16,261 nt of DNA from JBCAWW01 sp039024315 (GTDB lineage Bacteria; Bacteroidota; Bacteroidia; J057), in the NCBI GenBank assembly GCA_039024315.1, contig JBCCQN010000187.1, positions 1-16,261 on the forward strand, given 5' to 3'. The notes beneath the pieces were generated by a model that was given only the letters and a program-made list of their open reading frames with translations, was not told the origin of the DNA and searched no databases. Made by a program: the position numbers and the translations under genes. Below are positions 8,069 to 16,064 of the stretch, one piece after another (positions within the stretch are counted from its first letter, which is position 1; the number at the start of each line of letters is the position of its first letter).

Positions 8069-10039
8069 TTAGCCACCAATGCGTCGCCAAGCCTTGAGGA
8101 GAATCTCAAGATCCATTTCCCAGCGATATTGCCTCGCGTAGTATTTATCCAAGCCTTTGGTGTTGAGGTCTTTGCTGGTGCCTTTGGCGCGGTCGAGCAT
8201 GCTCAGCAAACCAGACTTCAAGGGCGGCAGATCCTCGGTCTCAGGGTGAATATAGCCTACCATATGCTGCTGTCTTGTCAGGACCTGCCAAAGTCTAGAC
8301 CAAGCGCTTGCGGGACGTTGGTAAAGCAAAAAAAGTAGCGGGTAAGTCAAAATTAACAGACCACTACTGACACTATCAAAGACTTGCTTGCGCCAGCGTA
8401 CATCGGCTTCCTGCAAGCGAAAACCGATCTGACGACTATAACGAGACGTGTGAATGGCTTGAGGGCCTACGATATAATCGGCTTGTGGAGGGACGATTTT
8501 GTAAGCGATCTCCGTATCTCTGAGATCTCGCATGGTATCTAGTATGCTTTCGGTGGTCATACTGGAGTTGCTAAAGATGATCTCGTTGAGGTCATAAAAT
8601 TGGATAATTTCAGAGAGTCGGTTGAGCTCGCCTAGGCGTTCGATTTGTTGGTTGGGTTGTTCGACTTCGTCGGAACGCTCAACTTCCACCACACCTACTA
8701 TATCTACAGGGTAGTCTAGTTCGCCTTTGATCAGATCGACTACTCGTCGAACGTCTGCTCCTTGCCCTACGATAGCTACCCGCTTGCTGCGAGACTCGGT
8801 AAAGAAAAAGGTGCCATGCTCCCGCCAATTGATAAAACCACGCGTGGCCATGGTGATTACCATGCTAAATACTGCCGATAAGCCCACGATTCCCCTAGAA
8901 AAGTTACGTATTGGATCAAACATATACGTAACCGTAGCAATGGCAACAAATCCCCAAATCGGGGCCATTACTAAGGGCCGCAGTTTAAAGGGCTTTTGAT
9001 AAGCACCCGCCAGCCACAAAAAGAGCACAAATACCAAGGCATAGGCCGGCATGTAGAGGTAGCTAAATTCTACTGGATAGGCCCCTCCTTCGATATACTT
9101 GACATAGTGCTCCCAATAGCTCTTGATGCCAAAAGTGGTGAGGAAGATGAGAAGCGTTTCGAGAATCGGAAAACCAAAACGCTTGACCATACGATGTAAA
9201 ATCGCCGCCAAGGCGCGCATATAAACCGCCAAGCGAATCGAAGCGATAAACAACTGCTTGCGACTACCGCCAAAATGCTTTTGGGCAAAGATAATCATCG
9301 CCTGATAGAAGACTCGTACATAATTGAGGCTACCCTTTTTGGTACTCTCTCCTTTGTAATGGATAATCTGCGTATCAGAAAGGTAGTAATTTTGATAGCC
9401 GGCCTTGATGAAGCGATAGGAAAGATCGATATCTTCCCCATACATGAAAAAGTCTTCGTCTAGGTAGCCAATCTTTTCGAGTGCCTCCGAACGCATAAAC
9501 ATAAAGGCTCCAGACAAGATTTCGATCGGATGATTTTCTTCTTTGTCGAGATAGGTCAGATGGTATTGACCAAATTTTCTGCTTTGGGGGAATAGCTTGG
9601 CGAAGCCAAAAATTTTATAAAAAGACACCCAAGGCGTAGGCAGTGCTCGTTTTGACTCCGGCAAAAATTGCCCTTCGCCGTCAATCATTTTGACTCCTAA
9701 TGCCCCTCCATCCGGATGAGCGTCCATGAAATCGATACACTTACGGAAGGTTTGTTCTTCCACCACAGTGTCAGGATTGAGCAATAACACATAGCGCCCC
9801 TTCGCGATCTTGATCCCTTGGTTATTGGCTTTAGAGAAGCCGGGATTATCGGTATTGGCAATTAGAGTGATTTTATCGCCAAACTTTTTCCTCATCATCT
9901 CCTGACTCCCATCGACAGAATTATTGTCTATGACAATCACCTCACCTTCAAAGCCGCCCATAGCTTTTTCGACGGAGAGTAGGCACTGCTCCAAAAAATG
10001 CTTGACGTTATAGTTGACGATGATGATCGAGAGGTCCAT
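8069..10039 (-). CDS. Membrane fusion protein: GT2 glycosyltransferase plus degenerate phosphoglycosyl-transferase scaffold
   Basis: 656 aa. Residues 1 to about 285 are a family-2 GT-A glycosyltransferase of the rhamnosyltransferase (WbbL-like) type: SIIIVNYN at 4-11, VIDNNSVDGS 36-45, NPDT 88-91 in the DXD position, and SGAFMFMR with FMYGEDIDLSYR at 198-209. Four hydrophobic segments follow (about 290-308, 326-346, 357-375, 381-400). Next is a Rossmann-like CoA-binding/WbaP-type domain (418-545, opening VAIVGQGADV). The tail (550-656) resembles the ends of a bacterial sugar transferase (FDSVSSGLLILTYPLLFLL, then MVGYIHPE, then LDKYYARQYRWEMDLEILLKA) but lacks the catalytic middle. It probably adds sugars to a lipid-linked or cell-surface glycan at the inner membrane (inference; substrate unknown). 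The gene starts 8 nt after recR, so the two are probably one transcript. Confidence 0.85.
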   Translation of the reverse strand: MDLSIIIVNYNVKHFLEQCLLSVEKAMGGFEGEVIVIDNNSVDGSQEMMRKKFGDKITLIANTDNPGFSKANNQGIKIAKGRYVLLLNPDTVVEEQTFRKCIDFMDAHPDGGALGVKMIDGEGQFLPESKRALPTPWVSFYKIFGFAKLFPQSRKFGQYHLTYLDKEENHPIEILSGAFMFMRSEALEKIGYLDEDFFMYGEDIDLSYRFIKAGYQNYYLSDTQIIHYKGESTKKGSLNYVRVFYQAMIIFAQKHFGGSRKQLFIASIRLAVYMRALAAILHRMVKRFGFPILETLLIFLTTFGIKSYWEHYVKYIEGGAYPVEFSYLYMPAYALVFVLFLWLAGAYQKPFKLRPLVMAPIWGFVAIATVTYMFDPIRNFSRGIVGLSAVFSMVITMATRGFINWREHGTFFFTESRSKRVAIVGQGADVRRVVDLIKGELDYPVDIVGVVEVERSDEVEQPNQQIERLGELNRLSEIIQFYDLNEIIFSNSSMTTESILDTMRDLRDTEIAYKIVPPQADYIVGPQAIHTSRYSRQIGFRLQEADVRWRKQVFDSVSSGLLILTYPLLFLLYQRPASAWSRLWQVLTRQQHMVGYIHPETEDLPPLKSGLLSMLDRAKGTSKDLNTKGLDKYYARQYRWEMDLEILLKAWRRIGG

Positions 10040-10047
10040 ACTGGGCT

Positions 10048-10665
10048 TTACGAGCTACCTGGCATCGCCAGTTGGGTACGGTTCATGAGGGATCTGGCCA
10101 AGGTTACTTCGTCAGTAAACTCAAGGTCGCAACCTACGGGGATTCCTCGAGCGATACTAGAGACTTTGACCCCTAGGGGTGCCAGTTTTTTTGAGATATA
10201 AAAGCTCGTTGTATCACCTTCGATATTAGCGCTAAAGGCAAAGATAATTTCCTTGATTTGGTCGGTTTTGATCCGCTCAACGAGAGAATCAATATTGAGC
10301 ATGGAAGGCCCCACGCCCGCAAGCGGATTGATCAGGCCACCCAGTACGTGATAGAGACCATGAAACTGGTGGGTATTTTCTAGAGCGATGACATCTTTGG
10401 TATCCTCAACTACACAGATCAGTTTACTATCCCGACGTGGATTGGCACAAATATTACAGATTTTATGATCTGAGATATTGTGGCATTTTTCGCAGTACTG
10501 AATATTCTTGCGAAGATTGGTGATGGAAGAACCTAATTGTTCTGCCTCATCTTCAGTCTTTTTGAGAATATGGAGAGCGAGTCGAAGGGCTGTTTTTCGG
10601 CCTATTCCAGGCAAGGAAGAAAGCTCATTTACAGCAGCTTCTATAGCTTTGGAGGGATATTCCAT
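10048..10665 (-). CDS. recR: Recombination mediator protein RecR
   Basis: 205 aa, the usual family length. The N-terminus carries the helix-hairpin-helix LSSLPGIGRKTALRL (about 15-29). The C4 zinc finger has Cys58, Cys61, Cys70 and Cys73 (YCEKCH...ICNIC). The Toprim domain starts at about 82 (LICVVEDTKDV) and includes the family motif LGGLINPLAGVGP at 108-120; the C-terminal conserved TRxARGxPxG element appears as SIARGIPVG. RecR loads RecA onto SSB-coated single-stranded DNA together with RecO (and RecF) in gap repair. The ATG is supported by MEYPSKxIExAVNE, the normal family start. It is the first gene of a likely two-gene unit with the downstream glycosyltransferase; functional coupling is not implied. 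Confidence 0.97.
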   Translation of the reverse strand: MEYPSKAIEAAVNELSSLPGIGRKTALRLALHILKKTEDEAEQLGSSITNLRKNIQYCEKCHNISDHKICNICANPRRDSKLICVVEDTKDVIALENTHQFHGLYHVLGGLINPLAGVGPSMLNIDSLVERIKTDQIKEIIFAFSANIEGDTTSFYISKKLAPLGVKVSSIARGIPVGCDLEFTDEVTLARSLMNRTQLAMPGSS

Positions 10666-10672
10666 AGTAGAA

Positions 10673-10680
10673 CAAAGATA
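10673..10680 (-). promoter_or_regulatory. Putative -7 element before recR
   Basis: Minus-strand TATCTTTG matches TAnnTTTG, the Bacteroidota -7 consensus, exactly. Only 7 nt separate it from the recR ATG, so a transcript from here would be leaderless or nearly so. No well-spaced TTG -33 element is seen: the nearest TTG is 29 nt upstream. Confidence 0.35.
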
Positions 10681-10735
10681 CGATATTAATATGTAAAAAG
10701 TTCTGCTGTCAAAATGGCGCTAGGGCAGCGGATTC

Positions 10736-10773
10736 AAAACAAAAAAGTAGCCGCGCAATTATGCACGGCTACT
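10736..10773 (-). terminator. Intrinsic terminator downstream of the beta-propeller gene
   Basis: On the minus strand AGTAGCCG pairs perfectly with CGGCTACT (10766-10773 with 10746-10753). It is extended inward by a T-G wobble and two G-C pairs, leaving the 6-nt loop ATAATT. A TTTTTTGTTTT tract follows directly. It lies about 25 nt after the stop of the propeller gene and insulates recR from read-through. Confidence 0.9.
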
Positions 10774-10797
10774 CGATATGTAAATTTTACTTTTCGC

Positions 10798-13560
10798 TTA
10801 TTGATTGACTACCGCCTTGAGCGTACGCTCTAGGACTTCAGTCTTACCTTCGAGGCGAACCTGTACGAAGTAAAGGCCTGGGCTCAAGCTACGTAGGTCA
10901 AGTTCAACCTCTTGCTTACCGGAAGTAAGATCAACCCTTTGTTCTGCGCTAAGCTGACGTCCCTTGATGTCAGTGATACTATAGTGTAACACCCCGTTTT
11001 CGGGCAATTCAAGCTGTAGGCTAGCCTCGCCTTGGTTAGGGTTTGGATAGAGATTAACCGCTAGTTGTTCGATCAACTCAGGCTCCTCAGGATTGCCCTT
11101 ACGCGGGAATACCAGATTGCTAGTTGACCATACACCACGACCGTGAGTGGCGACAAATACGGTATTGTCACGCACTAGTGTAAAGTCTTGGGTATCTTCA
11201 TCAAAGATACTGCTTTTATACAAGCGCACGTCAATATCATATACAGGCACCTTACCAAAATCAGCACCAAACTCATTGGTCCAAGTAGCAGTATAGATTG
11301 GTCCCAAGCTATTGATATCTGTTAGGGAGTAAAGTCCGCTTTCAGATCCTACCAATAAGACACTTTCGCCACTAGAAGGATCAACTACAAACTTCACAGA
11401 ATAGATAGGCTCATTAGCAGGGGCCCCCGTAACGGGTGCAAAAGTAGGAGTCGTATTACCCGTTTCTGTCAAAAAGATAAAGGACTGTACTGCACTATTA
11501 TCACCACCATAACCAGCATAGGCTACAGCGACACGATTAGGGTCTTGCGGGTCAACTGCGATAGTAGATAACCAGCGGCCATTGACCGTACTCAGACCGG
11601 CACTAGGCTGATTATTGATTTGGGTAACATCATTGGCAGCGTCAAAAGTAGCTAGCTCGTGTGGTTTATCTAAACGCCATAGGCCGCCACGAGTAGAAGA
11701 AACCCATACAGTATGACTTTCATCATTTGAGCTTTCTATTGCACTGAAAAATTCTGTAACACCATTGACCAATTCATTAGAAACACGGTTCCATTTTACT
11801 TGAAGACCATCACCAAGGGCACCGTTTACGATCCAAATGTATTGGCGAGAGGCAAAGAAAAGATATTCATCTGACTGTTCACGCAGGTTTTCTTTAGTTA
11901 GGTTCTCTCCGAGAACGCTTTCAGGAATAACTTCGTCAAGCACAAATGGGGTTTGGGCGGGACCGCCACTATTAAATAGCTGACCACCACCACTATTGGC
12001 ATTTGGACGGTCAATAATGGTATCAGCACCCGCTGGCACAAGTCCTGAGACTTGAGGACTAATGGGTACCCCATAAAAACGTTCGAAAGAACCACCGGCA
12101 TTCAAGGAACGAACGATCCCGTCATCAGTACCTTGGGTGATAATAGAGCCTGGATGGAGATAAGAAGCGGCAAGTTCACCAAAGTTATTATTGGAAAGGC
12201 GTCCAAAGCCTTGTGCGCTAGGTAAACTAGTATCGTACAAGCCATTGTAAAGGACACCGATACCCGGAGTACTGGCGATGACAGCAGTTTGCTCGGCCTG
12301 ACCGATGGAAGCTACACTGTAAGTTACCGTTGCTTCGTAGCCTTTGGATTGTTGCGAGAAGGTAGTTCCGCGATCATTAGAACGGATAATCTGTTGATCA
12401 GTACCGATAAACATTGTCTCACTGTCTTTGAAGACAAGAGAATACATATTAGCAGTAATGAAATTAGTAGCGGTGGGGTTGAAGTGTTGAGCAGTTTGCG
12501 TCCAACCATCACCTTCAATGAAGGTGTACCATGAGTTACCCGCTACAACTAATTCGTTGGGATTATCGGGAAACACCTCGAAAATGAAGGCATCACGCCC
12601 AGTACGGTTTAGCGGACGGAAACCTGGACCACCTTGAGGTCCGTAGCGGAACCATTCACCACCATTATTATTTGAGCGATAAACGCCATTCAAGCCTTGA
12701 CTAGCAGAGGTAGTACCAACGTAGATGATATCAGGGTCTGAGGGAGAAACGGCGATCCGCATACCGTTGAAGCTAAACTTACCATTGTCGAAGAAGCTTT
12801 CATCATCAACAGCGGTAAAGTTGACACCATCTGTAGAGGTGTAGAGGGAGTCATCAATGGTTGAGGCGGGATTGTGCGTTCCTGCGAAGAAGGTACCATT
12901 ACCACTTACTTCAATGTCAAAAACGATAGAAGTTTCGAAAGCATTGCTACCACTACATTTTTGGATCGTTTGCAATCCGTCGGTTGAGACATAAAGTCCC
13001 TCTGCTGTAGCCACATACACTTTGCCTTCGGCAACAAATACTTTTTGGATGCTCGTAAAGGGGCCTTTGTAGTTACGAGTATCAACTGTGTTAGTGGCTG
13101 GGGCAGGAGCCCAACTTCCTCCACCATTGGTCGAGATATAAACACCGCCTCCAGGCAGCCCTTCTAGATAGCCTTTGAAGCCTTCGGGCAGATCACGGTA
13201 ATCATAGTTACCATTGAAGTTAAGATCGGAAATATAGTATGAGCGTACAAAGGCAGCAGCGCCTGTTGCTACATATATAGTGTTACCGTCAACTGCGATG
13301 GAAGTAACGTTAGGGTTACCTCCAGCCGCATCATAAGAATTTACGCGTTCCCAAGCAGAGCCATCAGTAGAAGAACGCCAAAGTCCTCCTCCTTGTGAGC
13401 CTGCCAGCAGGTTACCCTGGCTGTCATATGCCAACGCCCGGGTTATACTACCCAAGTTGTCTGGTCCGAGATTTGTCCAAGTGTAGTTACCTTGGGCAAA
13501 TCCACTGCTCCCAAACATCGTAAAGAGTACTACTATTATCCAGTAGAAATTTCGTTTCAT
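10798..13560 (-). CDS. Secreted Asp-box beta-propeller protein with T9SS type A sorting domain
   Basis: 920 aa. A signal peptide (MKRN, hydrophobic 6-20, cleavage near FAQG at 21-24) directs Sec export. The body is a sortilin/sialidase-like beta-propeller with Asp-box (BNR) motifs SxDxGxxW or variants: SSTDGSAW 63-70, STNGGGSW 143-150, SNNNGGEW 296-303, SNDRGTTF 394-401, plus STDG at 192 and 242. Blade strands read IYVATG, VYVATA, IYVGTT and similar. An insertion at 112-123 reads like a dockerin/EF-hand calcium loop. The last 88 residues (833-920) are a Por/T9SS type A sorting domain: NLYPNPNQGEASL, then YSITDIKGR, then LSPGLYFVQVR. The protein is therefore predicted to cross the outer membrane through T9SS and be released or anchored. 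No catalytic residues of sialidases or other hydrolases are identifiable, so its function is unknown. It is monocistronic, with its own terminator. Confidence 0.9.
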   Translation of the reverse strand: MKRNFYWIIVVLFTMFGSSGFAQGNYTWTNLGPDNLGSITRALAYDSQGNLLAGSQGGGLWRSSTDGSAWERVNSYDAAGGNPNVTSIAVDGNTIYVATGAAAFVRSYYISDLNFNGNYDYRDLPEGFKGYLEGLPGGGVYISTNGGGSWAPAPATNTVDTRNYKGPFTSIQKVFVAEGKVYVATAEGLYVSTDGLQTIQKCSGSNAFETSIVFDIEVSGNGTFFAGTHNPASTIDDSLYTSTDGVNFTAVDDESFFDNGKFSFNGMRIAVSPSDPDIIYVGTTSASQGLNGVYRSNNNGGEWFRYGPQGGPGFRPLNRTGRDAFIFEVFPDNPNELVVAGNSWYTFIEGDGWTQTAQHFNPTATNFITANMYSLVFKDSETMFIGTDQQIIRSNDRGTTFSQQSKGYEATVTYSVASIGQAEQTAVIASTPGIGVLYNGLYDTSLPSAQGFGRLSNNNFGELAASYLHPGSIITQGTDDGIVRSLNAGGSFERFYGVPISPQVSGLVPAGADTIIDRPNANSGGGQLFNSGGPAQTPFVLDEVIPESVLGENLTKENLREQSDEYLFFASRQYIWIVNGALGDGLQVKWNRVSNELVNGVTEFFSAIESSNDESHTVWVSSTRGGLWRLDKPHELATFDAANDVTQINNQPSAGLSTVNGRWLSTIAVDPQDPNRVAVAYAGYGGDNSAVQSFIFLTETGNTTPTFAPVTGAPANEPIYSVKFVVDPSSGESVLLVGSESGLYSLTDINSLGPIYTATWTNEFGADFGKVPVYDIDVRLYKSSIFDEDTQDFTLVRDNTVFVATHGRGVWSTSNLVFPRKGNPEEPELIEQLAVNLYPNPNQGEASLQLELPENGVLHYSITDIKGRQLSAEQRVDLTSGKQEVELDLRSLSPGLYFVQVRLEGKTEVLERTLKAVVNQ

Positions 13561-13585
13561 ATACAGGTCTCATTTTTGGATTGAC

Positions 13586-13607
13586 GGGTAAAATAACATT
13601 TTTACCC
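13586..13607. promoter_or_regulatory. Perfect 8-bp inverted repeat upstream of the beta-propeller gene
   Basis: GGGTAAAA, spacer TAACAT, TTTTACCC. The two arms are exact reverse complements, centred about 37 nt upstream of the ATG at 13560. It overlaps a possible -7 element (minus TATTTTAC, 13588-13595), which lies 21 nt after a TTG at 13617-13619. The layout suits a dimeric repressor operator. No T-run follows on either strand, so it is not a terminator. Confidence 0.45.
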
Positions 13608-13698
13608 CTATTTATACAAGCACCCAATTTAGTCTACCGCCTACAAATAAGCGAGGGTCAAAGTTGCAGGTGAGTTACACAGCCTTAAGAGCTAGGAC

Positions 13699-13797
13699 CT
13701 ATTTCTGCCTTCTCAGGATCAAAAATAGCCCTGCCGTCTCAAAAAACGATGTTGTAGCCTCTCGCCTTCGCTCAAAGTCCTTTAAGTTTAGGAGCAT
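13699..13797 (-). CDS. Possible 32-aa basic peptide or repeat-derived ORF
   Basis: An ATG-initiated frame on the minus strand encodes MLLNLKDFERRREATT, a short hydrophobic stretch (AGLFLIL), then RRQK and TAG. I know no family for it. Its DNA includes a core shared with the hairpin repeat at 15801-15818, so it may be a dispersed repeat rather than a gene. No promoter is evident. Confidence 0.15.
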   Translation of the reverse strand: MLLNLKDFERRREATTSFFETAGLFLILRRQK

Positions 13798-13969
13798 AAT
13801 TGTTGAATAAAGTCCTCTAAGCATTAACAAAAAATCTCGCTTTTACCCTAAGCCCTTTCGCAATAATTGACCGCTTACTGAGTGAGCCCTACCATCTACT
13901 GAATGGTAATAGGAAAAATAACCGATAAGTAGCAGTTTGAACAAACTAGTCTTGCAATAGCTTGTTGTT

Positions 13970-13977
13970 TAGCTTTG
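13970..13977 (+). promoter_or_regulatory. Putative -7 element of comM
   Basis: TAGCTTTG matches TAnnTTTG exactly and lies 26 nt upstream of the comM ATG, which would give a short leader. A TTG occurs 15 nt upstream, slightly closer than the usual 17-23 nt, so the -33 element is uncertain. Confidence 0.42.
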
Positions 13978-14003
13978 GACTCATGCTTTTTGATTATTAG
14001 ATA

Positions 14004-15545
14004 ATGTTTGCGAAAACCTACGGAGGAGCGGTAGAAGGAATCGAGGCTCAATTGATCACCATAGAGGTCAACGTTGCTAAAGGGCAATTTGGGCTTGTTT
14101 TGGTGGGATTACCGGATAATGCGGTCAAAGAGAGCTGGGCTCGAATTGAGACAGCCTTTCGGAATAATGAGCACCGATTGCCTAGATCGAAGGTAGTAGT
14201 GAATATGGCTCCGGCTGATATCAGGAAAGTAGGAGCGGCTTACGACTTGCCCATTGCGCTAGGTATACTAGCAGGAGATGGACTGATCGAGCCGGAGACC
14301 CTTGAGCAATATCTGATCATGGGAGAACTCTCGCTCGATGGTTCGCTCCGACCATTGAAGGGAATTCTGCCGATGGCTATCGAGGCACGCAAGCGTGGGC
14401 TCAAAGGCATGATCATTCCGACCCAAAACGCTAGCGAGGCCGCCATCGTCAACAATCTCGATATCATCCCCGTGGGCCATTTCATTGAAGCGCTTGAGTT
14501 TCTCAATGGTAAGCGTCAAATCAAGCCGATGGTAAGGGACACTCGCCTCATTTTTATGGGGAATCAAGAAGAGTATGCCCTAGACTTTGCCGATGTAAAG
14601 GGGCAAGAGAATGTAAAGCGAGCCTTAGAAGTAGCGGCAGCGGGTGGACATAATACCATACTAATAGGTCCTCCGGGAGCAGGCAAGACGATGTTGGCGA
14701 AGCGGATTCCGACCATATTACCGCCCATGTCCTTAGATGAGGCTTTGGAGACTACCAAGATTCACTCCGTCGTAGGTTTACTCTCCGAGAACGCTTCTCT
14801 CGTGGCGCATCGCCCTTTTCGATCTCCGCATCATACCATTAGTGATGTTGCCTTGGTTGGCGGCGGCAGCAATCCCTTGCCCGGTGAGATCAGTATTGCT
14901 CATAATGGGATCCTCTTTCTAGATGAGCTACCAGAATTCAAACGTTCAGTCTTAGAAGTATTGCGTCAACCGCTCGAAGAACGGAAGATTACCGTTTCGC
15001 GAGCGAAATCTACAGTTGATTTCCCGGCGAACGTATTCTTGGTCGCGAGCGCAAATCCCTGCATGTGCGGCTACTATACCCACCCCACCAAAGATTGCGT
15101 TTGCCCACCGGGCTCCGTGCAGAAGTATTTTTCTAAAATTTCTGGTCCACTCATGGACCGAATTGATCTACATATAGAAGTCGGAACCGTGCCTTTTGAG
15201 GATTTATCTTCGATCGAGCCGGGAGAAAGTAGTGCCGACATCCGCGAACGCGTAATCGAAGCAAGAGCCCGCCAAATGGTTCGCTTCACCGAATACCCCC
15301 ACATCTACAATAATGCCATGATGCCCGCCAATATGGTGCGGCAAATCTGTAAAGTTGACAAACAGGGACTTATGTTACTCAAAATCGCCATGAAGAAGCT
15401 CGATCTCTCAGCGCGAGCCTTTGATCGCATCCTCAAAGTAGCGCGGACTATCGCTGACCTATATGGTAAAGAGAACATCATGCCAGAACACGTGGCCGAG
15501 GCCATCCAGTATCGGAGCCTTGATCGGGAAAGTTGGGGGGAGTAG
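14004..15545 (+). CDS. comM: ComM/YifB family Mg-chelatase-like AAA+ ATPase
   Basis: 513 aa, typical family length. Order of domains: N-terminal Lon/S5-like ChlI domain (about 20-140, with FxxVGLPDxAVKES at 30-44), AAA+ Mg-chelatase domain (about 190-395) and C-terminal Mg_chelatase_C (about 400-510). Walker A is GPPGAGKT (222-229), Walker B ILFLDELP (303-310), sensor 1 VASANPC (347-353), and MDRIDLH (384-390) carries the likely Arg finger. Four Cys (353, 355, 365, 367, pattern CxC-x9-CxC) may bind a metal, as in many family members. Characterised ComM is a hexameric helicase that speeds branch migration when donor DNA is integrated in natural transformation. Most bacteria carry it whether or not competence is known. 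Despite the name it is not a chlorophyll-synthesis enzyme. It is divergent from its left neighbour and followed by non-coding repeats, so it is probably monocistronic. Confidence 0.95.
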   Translation: MFAKTYGGAVEGIEAQLITIEVNVAKGQFGLVLVGLPDNAVKESWARIETAFRNNEHRLPRSKVVVNMAPADIRKVGAAYDLPIALGILAGDGLIEPETLEQYLIMGELSLDGSLRPLKGILPMAIEARKRGLKGMIIPTQNASEAAIVNNLDIIPVGHFIEALEFLNGKRQIKPMVRDTRLIFMGNQEEYALDFADVKGQENVKRALEVAAAGGHNTILIGPPGAGKTMLAKRIPTILPPMSLDEALETTKIHSVVGLLSENASLVAHRPFRSPHHTISDVALVGGGSNPLPGEISIAHNGILFLDELPEFKRSVLEVLRQPLEERKITVSRAKSTVDFPANVFLVASANPCMCGYYTHPTKDCVCPPGSVQKYFSKISGPLMDRIDLHIEVGTVPFEDLSSIEPGESSADIRERVIEARARQMVRFTEYPHIYNNAMMPANMVRQICKVDKQGLMLLKIAMKKLDLSARAFDRILKVARTIADLYGKENIMPEHVAEAIQYRSLDRESWGE

Positions 15546-15580
15546 GCAAAAGATCCAATGCGCTAGCATGCTTTACCCCA

Positions 15581-15783
15581 AAGCACCATAAGGGACGAGC
15601 GTTCTGCGAAGCTGAGAAAAGTCAAAAGATACCGGATATGTTCGTCCCTCACATTCCGGCATGACGGCTTTCTTTATTGCCAGAGGCTAGAAAAAACTTC
15701 AAAACGTCATCCCAGCCGCATGAATGAGCTGGCGCGAATTCATAGAGCAGGGATCTTGAGGGATAAACGTTCAGCGCAGCAGC
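15581..15783 (+). repeat. Dispersed repeat, copy 1
   Basis: About 203 bp, opening AAGCACCATAAGGGACGAGC and ending AGCGCAGCAGC. Every landmark in it recurs 281 bp to the right with no net length change. The first 80 bases differ at about three positions, while the segment after ATGACGGC is more diverged. Weaker similarity extends left to about 15566 (CATGCT...AAGCACC). Internally CATGACG and CGTCATCCC are partly complementary, so each copy can fold. Confidence 0.85.
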
Positions 15784-15801
15784 CGAATATTCTACAAAGG
15801 C

Positions 15802-15866
15802 CTTTCGACTTCGCTCAAGCTGACAATTTTGAGTCCTCACATTGTCATGCTGAGCACGCCGAAGCA
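15802..15866. repeat. Imperfect palindrome between the two repeat copies
   Basis: CTCAAGCTGACAAT (15814-15827) is nearly the reverse complement of ATTGTCATGCTGAG (15841-15854). The complementarity continues outward less perfectly (TTTCGACTTCG with CGCCGAAGCA). It can form a long hairpin with a 13-nt loop. No T-tract follows, so it resembles a REP-like intergenic palindrome rather than a terminator. Confidence 0.6.
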
Positions 15867-16064
15867 CCATGAGGGATGAGCGTTCTGCGAAGCTGAGAAA
15901 AGTCAAAAGATACCGGATATGTTCGTGCCTCACATTCCGGCATGACGGCATTGTTTTATTGCCAAAGGCAGGAAAATCCTCCAAACGTCATCCCAGCCGA
16001 ATGAATGAGCCAAGGCGAATTCAGCGAGCAGGGATCTTGAGAGATAAGCGTTCTGCGAAGCAGC
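15862..16064 (+). repeat. Dispersed repeat, copy 2
   Basis: Second copy, opening AAGCACCATGAGGGATGAGC and ending TGCGAAGCAGC. Its central block from GTTCTGCGAAGCTGAG to the CATTCCGGCATGACGG motif is nearly identical to copy 1. Differences lie mainly at 15950-16000. It has no transposase and no clear target-site duplication. Confidence 0.85.

Larger units (their letters stand above)
13561..14003. other. Divergent intergenic region between the propeller gene and comM
   Basis: This 443-nt region holds the regulatory elements of two divergent genes. At its left end is the inverted repeat, at its right end the TAnnTTTG element for comM. The middle (about 13650-13900) contains the small minus-strand frame and the repeat core at 13758-13775. 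Nothing else is recognisable. Confidence 0.6.

Noticed and set aside
15649..15984. A 111-aa minus-strand ORF spanning the right-end repeats.
   Set aside because: It runs through both repeat copies and the hairpin, repeats the same peptide pieces, has no recognisable domain and has no promoter.
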